In this document: in pieces, positions 1-8,161 of the stretch
Numbering within the stretch: position 1 is the stretch's first letter
Layout of the letters: every line of letters starts with the position of its first letter
Assembly: GCF_014651115.1 (NCBI RefSeq)
Contig: NZ_BMWG01000002.1
Location: 545,059 to 609,058, forward strand
Reading direction: 5' to 3'
Length of the DNA stretch: 64,000 bases
From: Streptomyces inusitatus
GTDB lineage: Bacteria > Actinomycetota > Actinomycetes > Streptomycetales > Streptomycetaceae
Notes under the pieces: generated by a model
Told to the model about the DNA's origin: nothing
The model's database searches: none
Seen by the model: only the letters and a program-made list of their open reading frames with translations
Program-made: the position numbers and the translations under genes

Positions 1-547
1 AGGCGGCGACGGAGGCGAGGGTCCAGCCCGTGGCGGCGAGTTCGAGGACGACGAGGGCCGGGCCGAACCGGGCCAGCAGAGGCCAGCGGCGGTGGCGGCG
101 GGCGGCGACGGTGAGCGCGACGATTCCGATGATCGCACCGGTCATGGCGAGGGAGGAGCTGACGGCGTGCGCGGCGTGGGTGGCGGGGACGAGCCCGGCG
201 GTCTCCCGGGCGGCGCACTCGGGGTCGGCGGTGGGCGCGCAGCTCAGCGGCAGCCTGGAGTCGATGGCGGTGGCCGCGCCGAAGAGGGCGACGCCGCCCC
301 AGCCGATGAGGTCCCAGGGGGTGCGGGAGGCGTGGGCGAGCGCCGTCTTCAGTGCCCAGAGCGCTCCGGCGAGGACGAGCAGCCCGGCGGCGAGGTCGGT
401 GGCGCGGAAGAGTCCGCCGAAGGGCTGGTCTTCGGCGGCGAGTTCGCTGACGTAGGTCTGGACGGGGTCGAGGCCGGTGGTGAGGACGACTTCGAGCAGC
501 CAGGCCGTGTAGACGAGCGCCCCGAGGGCTATCAGTACGGCGATCAT
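1..547 (-). CDS. DUF998-family membrane protein (partial, C-terminus off window)
   Basis: The minus strand from an ATG at 547 is open to the window edge and codes for about 182 residues. It is hydrophobic with four or more predicted membrane segments, beginning MIAVLIALGALVYTAWLLEV. A loop with YVSELAAEDQP and a downstream FRATDLAAG resembles the DUF998 family of multispanning proteins of unknown function. The frame is read from the sequence; family membership is my recognition of the YVSELAA...FRATD pattern. It is divergent from the copper-linked genes on the plus strand and shares a 92-bp promoter region with them, so co-regulation by copper is possible but unproven. A GGAG lies 12 nt upstream of the ATG, so an upstream alternative start is possible. 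Confidence 0.7.
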   Translation of the reverse strand, partial: MIAVLIALGALVYTAWLLEVVLTTGLDPVQTYVSELAAEDQPFGGLFRATDLAAGLLVLAGALWALKTALAHASRTPWDLIGWGGVALFGAATAIDSRLPLSCAPTADPECAARETAGLVPATHAAHAVSSSLAMTGAIIGIVALTVAARRHRRWPLLARFGPALVVLELAATGWTLASVAA

Positions 548-611
548 ATGAACAATGATCTCCGACCCGTCGGAACCGGCGGTGCGAGGACCGGACCGGG
601 GTCCGGACACT

Positions 612-630
612 CCTACCCGGTAGGGGTAGG
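612..630. promoter_or_regulatory. CsoR-like copper operator candidate
   Basis: A perfect inverted repeat CCTACCC-GGTAG-GGGTAGG lies 9 bp before the ATG of the DUF6153 gene. CsoR copper-sensing repressors of actinobacteria bind G/C-rich palindromes of the TACCC...GGGTA type. The downstream genes include a multicopper oxidase. The palindrome is seen directly; CsoR binding is inferred. Confidence 0.5.
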
Positions 631-639
631 ATCCGCTCC

Positions 640-1068
640 ATGGCAAGGGCGTGGAGGGTACGGGGGACGCGGAGGCTGTGGACGCCGCTGCTGCCGCTCG
701 TGCTGCTGTTCGGCCTCGCCACCATGCACACCCTGGGCCATCCCTCCCCGGCCGCGGCCGCCGAACAGGCCCCGGCCCACGCGCAGCCCCACACACAGCC
801 GCAGGCCCCCACCGTCGCCGAACACCCGGCGGCGGACGCGAACCACGGCTCCGCCGCGCCCGGCGGGCACGGCACGGACCCGTCGCTGGTCTGTCTGGCC
901 GTGCTCGGCGTCTGGGGGATCGCGCTCCTCGGAGCCGTACGGGCGTGGCAGCGGCGGCGCGCGCGAGGAGCCGTCCGCGTGCGCGGACTCCGGCCCGGAC
1001 CCGCCCCCGCACCCCGTGCCCCTCCCCCGCGCACTCTGCTGACGCATCTGTCGGTACTGCGGATCTAG
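640..1068 (+). CDS. DUF6153 family protein
   Basis: A 142-residue protein with an N-terminal hydrophobic segment (about residues 13-27) running into the phrase TMHTLGHP, which is typical of the small DUF6153 proteins of Streptomyces. A His-rich linker follows, then a second membrane segment (about 85-105) and a basic tail. The function is unknown. Such proteins often sit beside copper-handling genes, and here a multicopper oxidase follows 79 bp downstream and a CsoR-like palindrome precedes. The conserved His residues near the membrane could bind metal, but that is inference. The ATG at 640 has no strong ribosome binding site and lies close to the operator, so a short leader is likely. Confidence 0.65.
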   Translation: MARAWRVRGTRRLWTPLLPLVLLFGLATMHTLGHPSPAAAAEQAPAHAQPHTQPQAPTVAEHPAADANHGSAAPGGHGTDPSLVCLAVLGVWGIALLGAVRAWQRRRARGAVRVRGLRPGPAPAPRAPPPRTLLTHLSVLRI

Positions 1069-1147
1069 AGCACCCACGCCGCCCTCGCGGCGGCGCGCGG
1101 CTCATCCGTATGCCCTTCACCGACATCACCACGAGGTGCACTCAGTC

Positions 1148-2758
1148 ATGCGTACGCACATCACACGCCGCTCCGTCGTCGGAGCCTCCCTCGCCGTCGC
1201 CGGGACCGGTGTCCTGGCCGCCTGCTCGTCCTCCGGGGGCGAGGGGAGCGGCGGACACGGCGGACACGGCCAGAGCGGCAAGAGCGGTCAGGAGACCGAG
1301 GCCGCCGACGGGTTCGTCGAGCCCGGCGGCAAGGAGGTCGCCGACGCCGAGGCCGCCCGGCGCGGGGGCCCGGAGCGGAAGGTGCGGCTCACGGCCGCCG
1401 CCGCGCGGCTCGACCTCGGGGGCGGTCTGACCGTCCCCTCCTGGGCCTACGGGGACCGGCTGCCGGGCAAGGAGGTGCGGGCCACCGCGGGCGACACCCT
1501 GGCGCTCACCCTCGCCAACCACCTCCCCGAGCCGACCTCGCTGCACTGGCACGGGCTCGCGCTCCGCAACGACATGGACGGCGTCCCCGGGCTCACCCAG
1601 CGGCCCGTCAAGGCGGGCGCGGAGTTCACGTACCGCTTCGCCCTCGCGCACCCCGGCACGTACTGGTTCCACCCGCACTCCGGCGTGCAGCAGGACCGGG
1701 GGCTGTACGCGCCGCTGATCGTCGAGGACCCCAAGGAGCCGCTGAAGTACGACCGGGAGTGGGTCGTCGTCCTGGACGACTGGGTCGACGGGGTGGAGGG
1801 CTCCACCCCGGACGCCGTCCTCGCCGAACTCAGCAAGGGAATGCGGGGCGGGGGCGGCGGCGGGCACGAGGGCCACGGCGGCGGCATGACCCGTGCGAGC
1901 CTGACCGCGCCCGACCCCGAGGGCCCGTCGCGGATGATGATGGGCGCGCGGAGCGAGCTGCTCGGCGGCGACGCCGGGGATGTGGCGTACCCGCACTATC
2001 TGATCAACGGGCGCGTCCCCGGCGACCCGTCCGTCTTCCGCGCGAAGCCCGGCGACCGGGTGCGGCTGCGCATCGTCAACGCGGGCGGCGACACCGCCTT
2101 CCGCGTCGCGCTCGGCGGCCACGAGATGACCGTGACCCACACCGACGGCTTCCCGGTGCGGCACGCGAAGACCGACGCCCTGCTGCTGGGCATGGGCGAG
2201 CGCTACGACGTCCTGATCACGGCGGGCGACGGCGTCTTCCCGCTGACCGCCGTCGCCGAGGGCAAGAACGCCACCGCGCTCGCCCTGCTCCGCACCGGCG
2301 GCGGGGCGGCCCCGGCGGCCTCCGTGCGGCCGAAGGAGCTGTCCGGGAAGCTGCTCACCGCCGACCGGCTGCGCGCCGACGCCTCCGTGGCGCTCCCCCG
2401 CCGTACCCCCGACCGCACGATCGGGATCGAGCTGACCGGGGGCATGGCGAAGTACGACTGGGGCTTCGACGGGAAGCCGTACTCGCCCGGGCCCCGGCAC
2501 GAGGTGCGCTCCGGCGAGCGGGTCCGGCTGGTCTTCAGGAACCCCACCGGGATGTGGCACCCGCTCCATCTGCACGGGCACACCTTCGCCCTCGCCAATG
2601 CCGCGGGCGGGCCGCGCAAGGACACCGCGATCGTCCTGCCCAACGGGACCCTGACCGTGGACTTCGACGCCGACAACCCGGGCCTGTGGATGATCCACTG
2701 CCACAACGTCTACCACGCGGAGGCGGGCATGATGACGGTGCTCGGCTACCGGAAGTAA
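1148..2758 (+). CDS. Multicopper oxidase, lipoprotein/Tat-type export signal
   Basis: A 536-residue three-domain cupredoxin oxidase that would couple one-electron oxidation (Cu(I), phenols or metal ions) to oxygen reduction at the cell surface. All four copper-binding motifs are visible: HWHG at about 133, HPHSG at 175, HPLHLHGH at 471 and HCHNVYH at 517. The N-terminus reads RRSVVGASLAVAG...LAAC, a twin-arginine signal followed by a lipobox with Cys26. A Gly/His-rich stretch (GGGGGGHEGHGGGM) around residues 235-250 could add copper capacity. The ATG at 1148 follows GAGG at 11 nt; a GTG at 1136 is an alternative. It follows the DUF6153 gene, and the CsoR-like operator ahead of that pair suggests copper induction. 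Cuprous oxidase activity in copper tolerance is the likeliest role. Confidence 0.9.
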   Translation: MRTHITRRSVVGASLAVAGTGVLAACSSSGGEGSGGHGGHGQSGKSGQETEAADGFVEPGGKEVADAEAARRGGPERKVRLTAAAARLDLGGGLTVPSWAYGDRLPGKEVRATAGDTLALTLANHLPEPTSLHWHGLALRNDMDGVPGLTQRPVKAGAEFTYRFALAHPGTYWFHPHSGVQQDRGLYAPLIVEDPKEPLKYDREWVVVLDDWVDGVEGSTPDAVLAELSKGMRGGGGGGHEGHGGGMTRASLTAPDPEGPSRMMMGARSELLGGDAGDVAYPHYLINGRVPGDPSVFRAKPGDRVRLRIVNAGGDTAFRVALGGHEMTVTHTDGFPVRHAKTDALLLGMGERYDVLITAGDGVFPLTAVAEGKNATALALLRTGGGAAPAASVRPKELSGKLLTADRLRADASVALPRRTPDRTIGIELTGGMAKYDWGFDGKPYSPGPRHEVRSGERVRLVFRNPTGMWHPLHLHGHTFALANAAGGPRKDTAIVLPNGTLTVDFDADNPGLWMIHCHNVYHAEAGMMTVLGYRK

Positions 2759-2912
2759 CCCTTACGCGGGCGGCCCGGCCGGTCCGGGCCGCCCTCGGCA
2801 CCGCGCCCCCGGCACACCGCCCGCGGTCCCCGGCACCGCCCCGGCCGCCCGTGGGCGGTGCCACACCGCTCCACCAGGACATCGCGTCAGAAAGACGATT
2901 ACACTGGGGGGC

Positions 2913-4667
2913 GTGCCTCAACTACGCCTCGCCCTGAATCAGATCGACTCGACCGTCGGCGACCTCGCCGGCAACACCGAGTCGATCGTGCACTGGACCC
3001 GGCACTCGGCCGAGCAGGGGGCGCATCTGATCGCCTTCCCGGAGATGGTGCTGACCGGCTACCCCGTGGAGGATCTGGCCCTGCGCTCGTCCTTCGTGGA
3101 GGCGTCCCGGGCCGCCCTGCGCTCGCTGGCCGCGCGCCTGGCCGACGAGGGCCTCGGCGAGCTGCCCGTCGTCGTCGGCTATCTGGACCGCTCCGAGAGC
3201 GCCCAGCCGAGATACGGCCAGCCCGCCGGCACCCCGCGCAACGCCGCCGCCGTGCTGCACCGGGGTGAGGTGGCGCTGCGGTTCGCCAAGCACCATCTGC
3301 CCAACTACGGCGTCTTCGACGAGTTCCGCTACTTCGTGCCCGGCGACACCCTGCCGGTGATCCGGGTCGGCGGCGTCGATGTGGCGCTCGCCATCTGCGA
3401 GGACCTCTGGCAGGACGGCGGCCGGGTGCCCGCCGCCCGCTCCGCCGGGGCCGGGCTGCTGCTCTCGATCAACGCCTCGCCCTATGAGCGGGAGAAGGAC
3501 GACACCCGGCTGGAGCTGGTGCGCAAGCGCGCCCAGGAGGCGGGCTGCACCACCGCCTATCTGGCGATGATCGGCGGCCAGGACGAGCTGGTCTTCGACG
3601 GCGACTCGATCGTGGTCGACGCGGCGGGCGAGGTCATCGCCCGCGCCCCCCAGTTCTCCGAGGGCTGCGTCGTCCTCGATCTGGAGCTCCCCGCCGCGGG
3701 CGAGATCCCCTCCGGAGTGGTCGACGACGGGCTGCGGATCGAGCACGCCGTCATCTCCGCCGAGCCGGTCCCGGCCTATGAGCCCGAGCTGACCGGCGGC
3801 TACGCCGACCGTCTCGACGACGACGAGGAGGTGTACTCCGCGCTGGTGGTGGGCCTGCGCGCGTACGCCGCCAAGAACGGCTTCCGCTCGGTCCTGATCG
3901 GGCTCTCCGGCGGCATCGACTCCGCGCTGGTCGCCGCGATCGCCTGCGACGCGGTCGGCGCGAAGAACGTGTACGGCATCTCCATGCCCTCGAAGTACTC
4001 CTCGGACCACTCCAAGGACGACGCGGCCGAGCTGGCCCGCCGTACCGGACTCAACTTCCGCACCGTGTCGATCGAGCCCATGTTCGACGCCTACATGGGC
4101 TCGCTGGGGCTGACCGGGCTCGCCGAGGAGAACCTCCAGTCGCGGCTGCGCGGCACCCTGCTGATGGCCGTCTCCAACCAGGAGGGCCACATCGTGCTCG
4201 CGCCGGGCAACAAGTCCGAGCTGGCCGTCGGATACTCCACGCTGTACGGCGACTCGGTCGGCGCGTACGGGCCCATCAAGGACGTCTACAAGACGACGGT
4301 CTTCCGGCTGGCGAAGTGGCGCAACCGGGCCGCCGAGGAGCGCGGCCAGACCCCGCCGATCCCCGAGGCCTCCATCACCAAGCCGCCCAGCGCCGAGCTG
4401 CGCCCCGGCCAGATGGACACCGACTCGCTGCCGGACTACGACGTGCTGGACCGGATCCTCGCCCGGTACGTCGACCGGGACCAGGGCAAGGACGCCATCG
4501 TGGCCGCCGGGTACGACGAGGAGCTGGTGGCCCGGACGCTGAGGATGGTCGACACCGCCGAGTACAAGCGGCGGCAGTACCCGCCGGGCACCAAGATCTC
4601 GGCGAAGGGCTTCGGCAAGGACCGCCGGCTGCCGATCACCAACCGCTGGCGCGAGTCGACGCACTGA
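2913..4667 (+). CDS. nadE: Glutamine-dependent NAD+ synthetase
   Basis: A 584-residue two-domain enzyme that amidates deamido-NAD+ to NAD+ using glutamine and ATP, the last step of NAD synthesis. The N-terminal nitrilase-type glutaminase shows its Glu-Lys-Cys triad: Glu44 in AFPEMVLTGYP, Lys126 in FAKHHLPNYG and Cys162 in LAICEDLWQDG. The C-terminal synthetase has the ATP-PPi loop GLSGGIDSALVAA near 331 and the EASITKPPSAEL segment near 490. Length matches the shorter glutamine-dependent bacterial form. The GTG at 2913 was chosen because the protein begins MPQLRLALNQIDSTVGDL, as family members do. It appears to be a single gene ended by a strong hairpin directly downstream. Confidence 0.96.
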   Translation: MPQLRLALNQIDSTVGDLAGNTESIVHWTRHSAEQGAHLIAFPEMVLTGYPVEDLALRSSFVEASRAALRSLAARLADEGLGELPVVVGYLDRSESAQPRYGQPAGTPRNAAAVLHRGEVALRFAKHHLPNYGVFDEFRYFVPGDTLPVIRVGGVDVALAICEDLWQDGGRVPAARSAGAGLLLSINASPYEREKDDTRLELVRKRAQEAGCTTAYLAMIGGQDELVFDGDSIVVDAAGEVIARAPQFSEGCVVLDLELPAAGEIPSGVVDDGLRIEHAVISAEPVPAYEPELTGGYADRLDDDEEVYSALVVGLRAYAAKNGFRSVLIGLSGGIDSALVAAIACDAVGAKNVYGISMPSKYSSDHSKDDAAELARRTGLNFRTVSIEPMFDAYMGSLGLTGLAEENLQSRLRGTLLMAVSNQEGHIVLAPGNKSELAVGYSTLYGDSVGAYGPIKDVYKTTVFRLAKWRNRAAEERGQTPPIPEASITKPPSAELRPGQMDTDSLPDYDVLDRILARYVDRDQGKDAIVAAGYDEELVARTLRMVDTAEYKRRQYPPGTKISAKGFGKDRRLPITNRWRESTH

Positions 4668-4680
4668 CACACCGACGGCG

Positions 4681-4707
4681 AAAGGGCCCGCGGAGCGCGG
4701 GCCCTTT
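4681..4707 (+). terminator. Hairpin terminator after nadE
   Basis: A perfect 12-bp stem AAAGGGCCCGCG / CGCGGGCCCTTT with a GAG loop lies 13 bp after the nadE stop. It can act on both strands because the next gene converges. Confidence 0.85.
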
Positions 4708-4770
4708 CCCGTCTCAGGGCACTTCCCGTCTCAGGGCACTTCCCGTCTCAGGGCACTTCCCGTCTCAGGG
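4706..4770. repeat. 17-bp tandem repeat, 3.8 copies
   Basis: The unit TTCCCGTCTCAGGGCAC is repeated identically from 4706 to 4756, with a last partial copy to 4770. It begins in the last bases of the nadE terminator and the final copy supplies the stop codon (TCA at 4765-4767) of the convergent gene. Each unit contains the imperfect palindrome CCCGTCTCAGGG. Confidence 0.95.
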
Positions 4771-5796
4771 CCCGAGCCTCACCCGGGCCGCGATCGGCAG
4801 ATGGTCGCTGTCCGTGCGGGGCAGCGTCCAGGAGGACACCGGCTCGACGCCCTTGACCATGATCTGGTCGATGCGCGCCATCGGGAAGGCCGCGGGCCAG
4901 CTGAAGCCGAAGCCGTCGCCCGCCGCGCCCTGCGTCGAACGCATCTGGGACGTCACCGCGTTGAGCGCCCGGTCGTTCATCGTGCCGTTCAGATCGCCGA
5001 GCAGCACCACCTTGCCGACGCGCTCGTCGGCGATCGCCTCGCCGAGCGCGTCCGCGCTGTCGTCGCGCTGGCCCGCGGTGAAGCCCGCGCGCATCTTCAC
5101 GCGGACGGACGGCATATGGGCGACATAGACGGCGACCTCGCCCTTGGGCGTGGTCACGGTGGTGCGCATCGCCCGGGTCCAGCCCATCCCGATGTCGACG
5201 GGCTTGGTGCCGGTCAGCGGGTACTTGCTCCACAGCCCGACCGTGCCCTGCACCGAGTGGTACTTGTAGCTGCCGGCGAGCGCCCGCTCATAGGCCCTGA
5301 CCTGACCCTGGGCCAGCTCCTGGAGGGCCAGCACCTCCGCGCCCGAGGCCGCGACCTTCGCCGCGGTGCCCTCGGGGTCCGGGTTCTCGGCGTTGACATT
5401 GTGGGTGGCGACCGTCAGATCGCCGCCCGCCGTGGACTTGTCGGTGAGCAGACCGCCGAAGAGATTGACCCAGACGACGGCGGGCGCGAGCACGGCGATC
5501 AGCGCCGTGGCCGAGCGCCGCCACAGCGCGGCGGCGAACAGCACCGGGACGAGGACCACCCCGAACCAGGGCAGGAAGGTCTCCCCCAGGCTGCCCAAGT
5601 TGCCGATCCGGTTGGGGATCTGGGCGTGGAAGACCATCAGCAGGGCGAACAGCACGGCGCAGACCGCCAGGACGATGCCGCGCCGCCAGATGTCGGGGTC
5701 GTCGCGCCACCGTTCGCGCGGACGCCGGGAGCGGGAATCGGTGACGAGGTCCTCCGGGCCGTCGTTCCCGGTCTCCGTCTTGTACGCCTGCACCAT
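4765..5796 (-). CDS. Endonuclease/exonuclease/phosphatase (EEP) family membrane protein
   Basis: A 343-residue protein with a polar N-terminal tail, three membrane segments (about residues 38-57, 70-88 and 93-115) and an extracellular EEP hydrolase domain. Domain motifs are visible: TVATHNVNAENPD for the metal-binding Asn, VLALQEL for the catalytic Glu, GDLNGTMND for the Asp/Asn pair and the terminal SDHLPI with Asp and His. Families with this layout are surface phosphodiesterases, phosphatases or nucleases of unknown substrate. The ATG at 5796 gives MVQAYKTETGND. The stop codon lies inside the 17-bp tandem repeat shared with the nadE side. It seems to be a single gene. Confidence 0.85.
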   Translation of the reverse strand: MVQAYKTETGNDGPEDLVTDSRSRRPRERWRDDPDIWRRGIVLAVCAVLFALLMVFHAQIPNRIGNLGSLGETFLPWFGVVLVPVLFAAALWRRSATALIAVLAPAVVWVNLFGGLLTDKSTAGGDLTVATHNVNAENPDPEGTAAKVAASGAEVLALQELAQGQVRAYERALAGSYKYHSVQGTVGLWSKYPLTGTKPVDIGMGWTRAMRTTVTTPKGEVAVYVAHMPSVRVKMRAGFTAGQRDDSADALGEAIADERVGKVVLLGDLNGTMNDRALNAVTSQMRSTQGAAGDGFGFSWPAAFPMARIDQIMVKGVEPVSSWTLPRTDSDHLPIAARVRLGP

Positions 5797-6174
5797 GGAG
5801 CTGTCCTTACTGCCTTGCCGCCGTCACACGAGCCTCGCGGATGACACTAGGCGATGACGGTACTTGTCCCGCCTCTCCGGGGGCGGCCGTTCTGTGCCGA
5901 TGACGAGTGGGCGGCGCGCGTGGTTCCGGATATCGGGCCGGGTGGGGCCGGTGTGACCGAGCACGCATCCCCTCGGGCCGCCCGGCGCGCCGTCCGTACG
6001 ACGTGGACACCGGCGGCCGGTGACACGCCGTGCCGTCTCACCACAGGTGCCCGCGGGGCGACGCTCCGTGAAGGGAGTGGGCCCCTTCCGTGCAGGCGGC
6101 ACGAAGTGCCACCATGGGAGGTGATCCGGGGACGCCGTCAGGGCGCCTCGAGATGACACGAGGAGCCGTTGATC
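5797..6174. other. Intergenic region between EEP gene and panB
   Basis: This 378-bp divergent region carries no convincing gene. A 100-codon plus-strand frame (5854-6156) has composition unlike a real protein. A small hairpin GAAGGG/CCCTTC is present at 6070-6088. The ribosome binding site of panB (AGGAG at 6161-6165) is at the right edge. Promoters for both flanking genes should lie here but I cannot place them with confidence. Confidence 0.5.
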
Positions 6175-7035
6175 ATGACGCTTCAGGCTGCCCAGAAGTC
6201 CGCCGACAGCAGCAAGGCGCTGTACGGAGGCAAGGGCACTAGGCGCATCACCGTCCACGACATCGCCGCCGCCAAGGAGCGCGGCGAGAAGTGGCCGATG
6301 CTCACCGCGTACGACGCGATGACCGCGTCCGTCTTCGACGAGGCCGGGATCCCGGTCATGCTGGTCGGGGACTCCATGGGCAACACCCACCTCGGCTACG
6401 AGACCACCGTGCCGGTCACCATGGATGAGATGACCCTGCTGTCCGCCGCCGTGGTGCGCGGCACCCGCCGGGCGCTGATCATCGGCGACCTGCCCTTCGG
6501 CTCGTACCAGGAGGGCCCCGTACAGGCCCTGCGCAACGCGACCCGGCTGGTCAAGGAGGCCGGGGTCGGCGCGGTCAAGCTGGAGGGCGGGGAGCGCTCC
6601 CTGCCGCAGACCGAGCTGATCGTCCAGGCCGGCATCCCGGTCGTGTCGCACCTGGGGCTGACCCCGCAGTCCGTGAACACCATGGGCTACCGGGTGCAGG
6701 GCCGCAGCGACGAGGCCGCCCACCAGCTCCTGAAGGACGCGAAGGCCGCACAGGACGCGGGCGCGTTCGCCGTCGTCCTGGAGATGGTGCCCGCCGAGCT
6801 GGCGGCCGAGGTCACCCGCTCGCTGCACATCCCGACCGTCGGCATCGGCGCGGGCGCGGGCACCGACGCACAGGTGCTCGTCTGGACCGACATGACCGGC
6901 CTCACCGGCGGCAAGGTGCCGCGCTTCACCAAGCAGTACGCGAACCTCCGGCAGACCCTCGGCGACGCGGCGAAGGCGTTCGCCGACGATGTCGTCGGCG
7001 GCGCGTTCCCGCAGGAGGAGCACACCTTCCACTGA
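6175..7035 (+). CDS. panB: 3-methyl-2-oxobutanoate hydroxymethyltransferase
   Basis: A 286-residue ketopantoate hydroxymethyltransferase, the first committed enzyme of pantothenate and CoA synthesis. It transfers a one-carbon unit from methylene-tetrahydrofolate to 2-oxoisovalerate. The TIM-barrel signatures are clear: MLTAYDAMTASVFDEAGIPVMLVGDSMGN (Mg-binding Asp in VGDS), IGDLPFGSY, AVKLEGG and the catalytic Glu region VLEMVPAELA, then GIGAGAGTDAQVLVWTDM. The ATG at 6175 follows AGGAG at 9 nt; an in-frame TTG at 6169 is less likely. A short lysine/serine-rich leader (about 25 residues) precedes the core, as in other actinomycetes. No other pantothenate gene is nearby. Confidence 0.96.
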   Translation: MTLQAAQKSADSSKALYGGKGTRRITVHDIAAAKERGEKWPMLTAYDAMTASVFDEAGIPVMLVGDSMGNTHLGYETTVPVTMDEMTLLSAAVVRGTRRALIIGDLPFGSYQEGPVQALRNATRLVKEAGVGAVKLEGGERSLPQTELIVQAGIPVVSHLGLTPQSVNTMGYRVQGRSDEAAHQLLKDAKAAQDAGAFAVVLEMVPAELAAEVTRSLHIPTVGIGAGAGTDAQVLVWTDMTGLTGGKVPRFTKQYANLRQTLGDAAKAFADDVVGGAFPQEEHTFH

Positions 7036-7120
7036 CCGCTCCCGGCACGACCGACGGCCCGCCGGCCCTCCCCCCCCCGCGGGCCGCCGGCCCGCCCGTC
7101 GGCGCTCTGTTGGGGGGCTG

Positions 7121-8161
7121 TTGGGGGGGGGGGCCAACCGGGGGGGCCTGGCACGGACCGGCCACAGCCCGGCCGGCGGCCGGGCATCCGCCGTCGAGGT
7201 GCGGGGGCTGGTCAAGCACTACGGCGGGACCAAGGCGCTGGACGGGGTGGACGTCACCGTCCGCGAAGGCACCGTCCTCGGCGTCCTCGGACCCAACGGG
7301 GCCGGCAAGACCACGCTCGTACGCTGCCTGGCCACCCTGATCCTTCCCGACGCGGGCACCGCCACGGTCGCCGGTCACGACGTGGTGCGCGACGCCCGGC
7401 GGCTGCGCCGGGTCATCGGGCTCACCGGGCAGTACGCCTCCGTGGAGGAACGTCTCTCCGGCTGGGAGAACCTGTACATGATCGGGCGGCTGCTCGATCT
7501 CTCCCGCCCGGCGGCCCGGCGGCGGGCCGACGAGATGCTGGAGCGCTTCGCCCTCACCGAGGCCGCGAAGAAGCCCGTGACGCAGTACTCCGGCGGGATG
7601 CGGCGGCGGCTCGACCTCGCCGCGTCGATGGTCGGGGAGCCCGATGTGCTCTTCCTGGACGAGCCGACGACCGGACTCGACCCGAGGACCCGCAACGAGG
7701 TGTGGGACGAGGTCGAGCGGATGGTCGCCGAGGGGATGACCGTGCTGCTCACCACTCAGTACATGGAGGAGGCCGAGCGGCTCGCCGACGAGCTGACCGT
7801 CATCGACCGGGGCCGGGTCATCGCGGGCGGCGGGGTGGACGAGCTGAAGGCGAAGGTCGGGGGCCGCACCCTGCGGATCCGGCCCAGCGACCCCGCCGAT
7901 CTGCCCCTGATGGCGCGGGCACTGCGCGAGTCCGGTCTCGACGGGATCGCCGGGGCGAGTGCCGCCCCCGAGGAGGGACAGCTGTACGTACCGATCCTCG
8001 CCGACGAGCAGCTCACCGCCGTGGTGGGGCTGCTGGCCGCCCACGGCTTCGGCATCGCCTGGATCGACACCCGGCTGCCCAGTCTGGACGAGGTGTTCCT
8101 GGCGATCACCGGCGAGAGGTCGGCCGGGTCCGAGACGCTTCCCGAGGAGGCCGCCGTATGA
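7121..8161 (+). CDS. ABC transporter ATP-binding protein, DrrA-like
   Basis: The ATPase of a two-gene exporter of the daunorubicin-resistance (DrrAB) type. It has Walker A GPNGAGKTT, the Q-loop region TGQYASVEERLSG, signature YSGGMRRRLDLA, Walker B VLFLDEPTTGLD, the switch His region LLTTQYMEEAERLAD, and a C-terminal extension ending LPSLDEVFLAITG that marks the DrrA subfamily. The start is unresolved. No ATG lies between panB and the conserved VEVRGLVKHYGG. An in-frame TTG at 7121 sits in long G tracts and a GTG at 7199 would just spare the domain; the frame extends back into panB. A length error in a G run could also hide the true start. It overlaps the permease gene by ATGA. Confidence 0.88.
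   Translation: MGGGANRGGLARTGHSPAGGRASAVEVRGLVKHYGGTKALDGVDVTVREGTVLGVLGPNGAGKTTLVRCLATLILPDAGTATVAGHDVVRDARRLRRVIGLTGQYASVEERLSGWENLYMIGRLLDLSRPAARRRADEMLERFALTEAAKKPVTQYSGGMRRRLDLAASMVGEPDVLFLDEPTTGLDPRTRNEVWDEVERMVAEGMTVLLTTQYMEEAERLADELTVIDRGRVIAGGGVDELKAKVGGRTLRIRPSDPADLPLMARALRESGLDGIAGASAAPEEGQLYVPILADEQLTAVVGLLAAHGFGIAWIDTRLPSLDEVFLAITGERSAGSETLPEEAAV

Noticed and set aside
92..1430. Long plus-strand frames across the DUF998/DUF6153 region
   Set aside because: They are Gly/Arg/Pro-rich shadows of the real minus- and plus-strand genes and have no domain features.
1142..2716. Long minus-strand frame opposite the multicopper oxidase
   Set aside because: It is an antisense shadow caused by high G+C at third positions; the plus strand carries all copper motifs.
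5854..6156. 100-codon plus-strand frame before panB
   Set aside because: Arg/Pro/Gly-rich, no ribosome binding site and no recognisable pattern.
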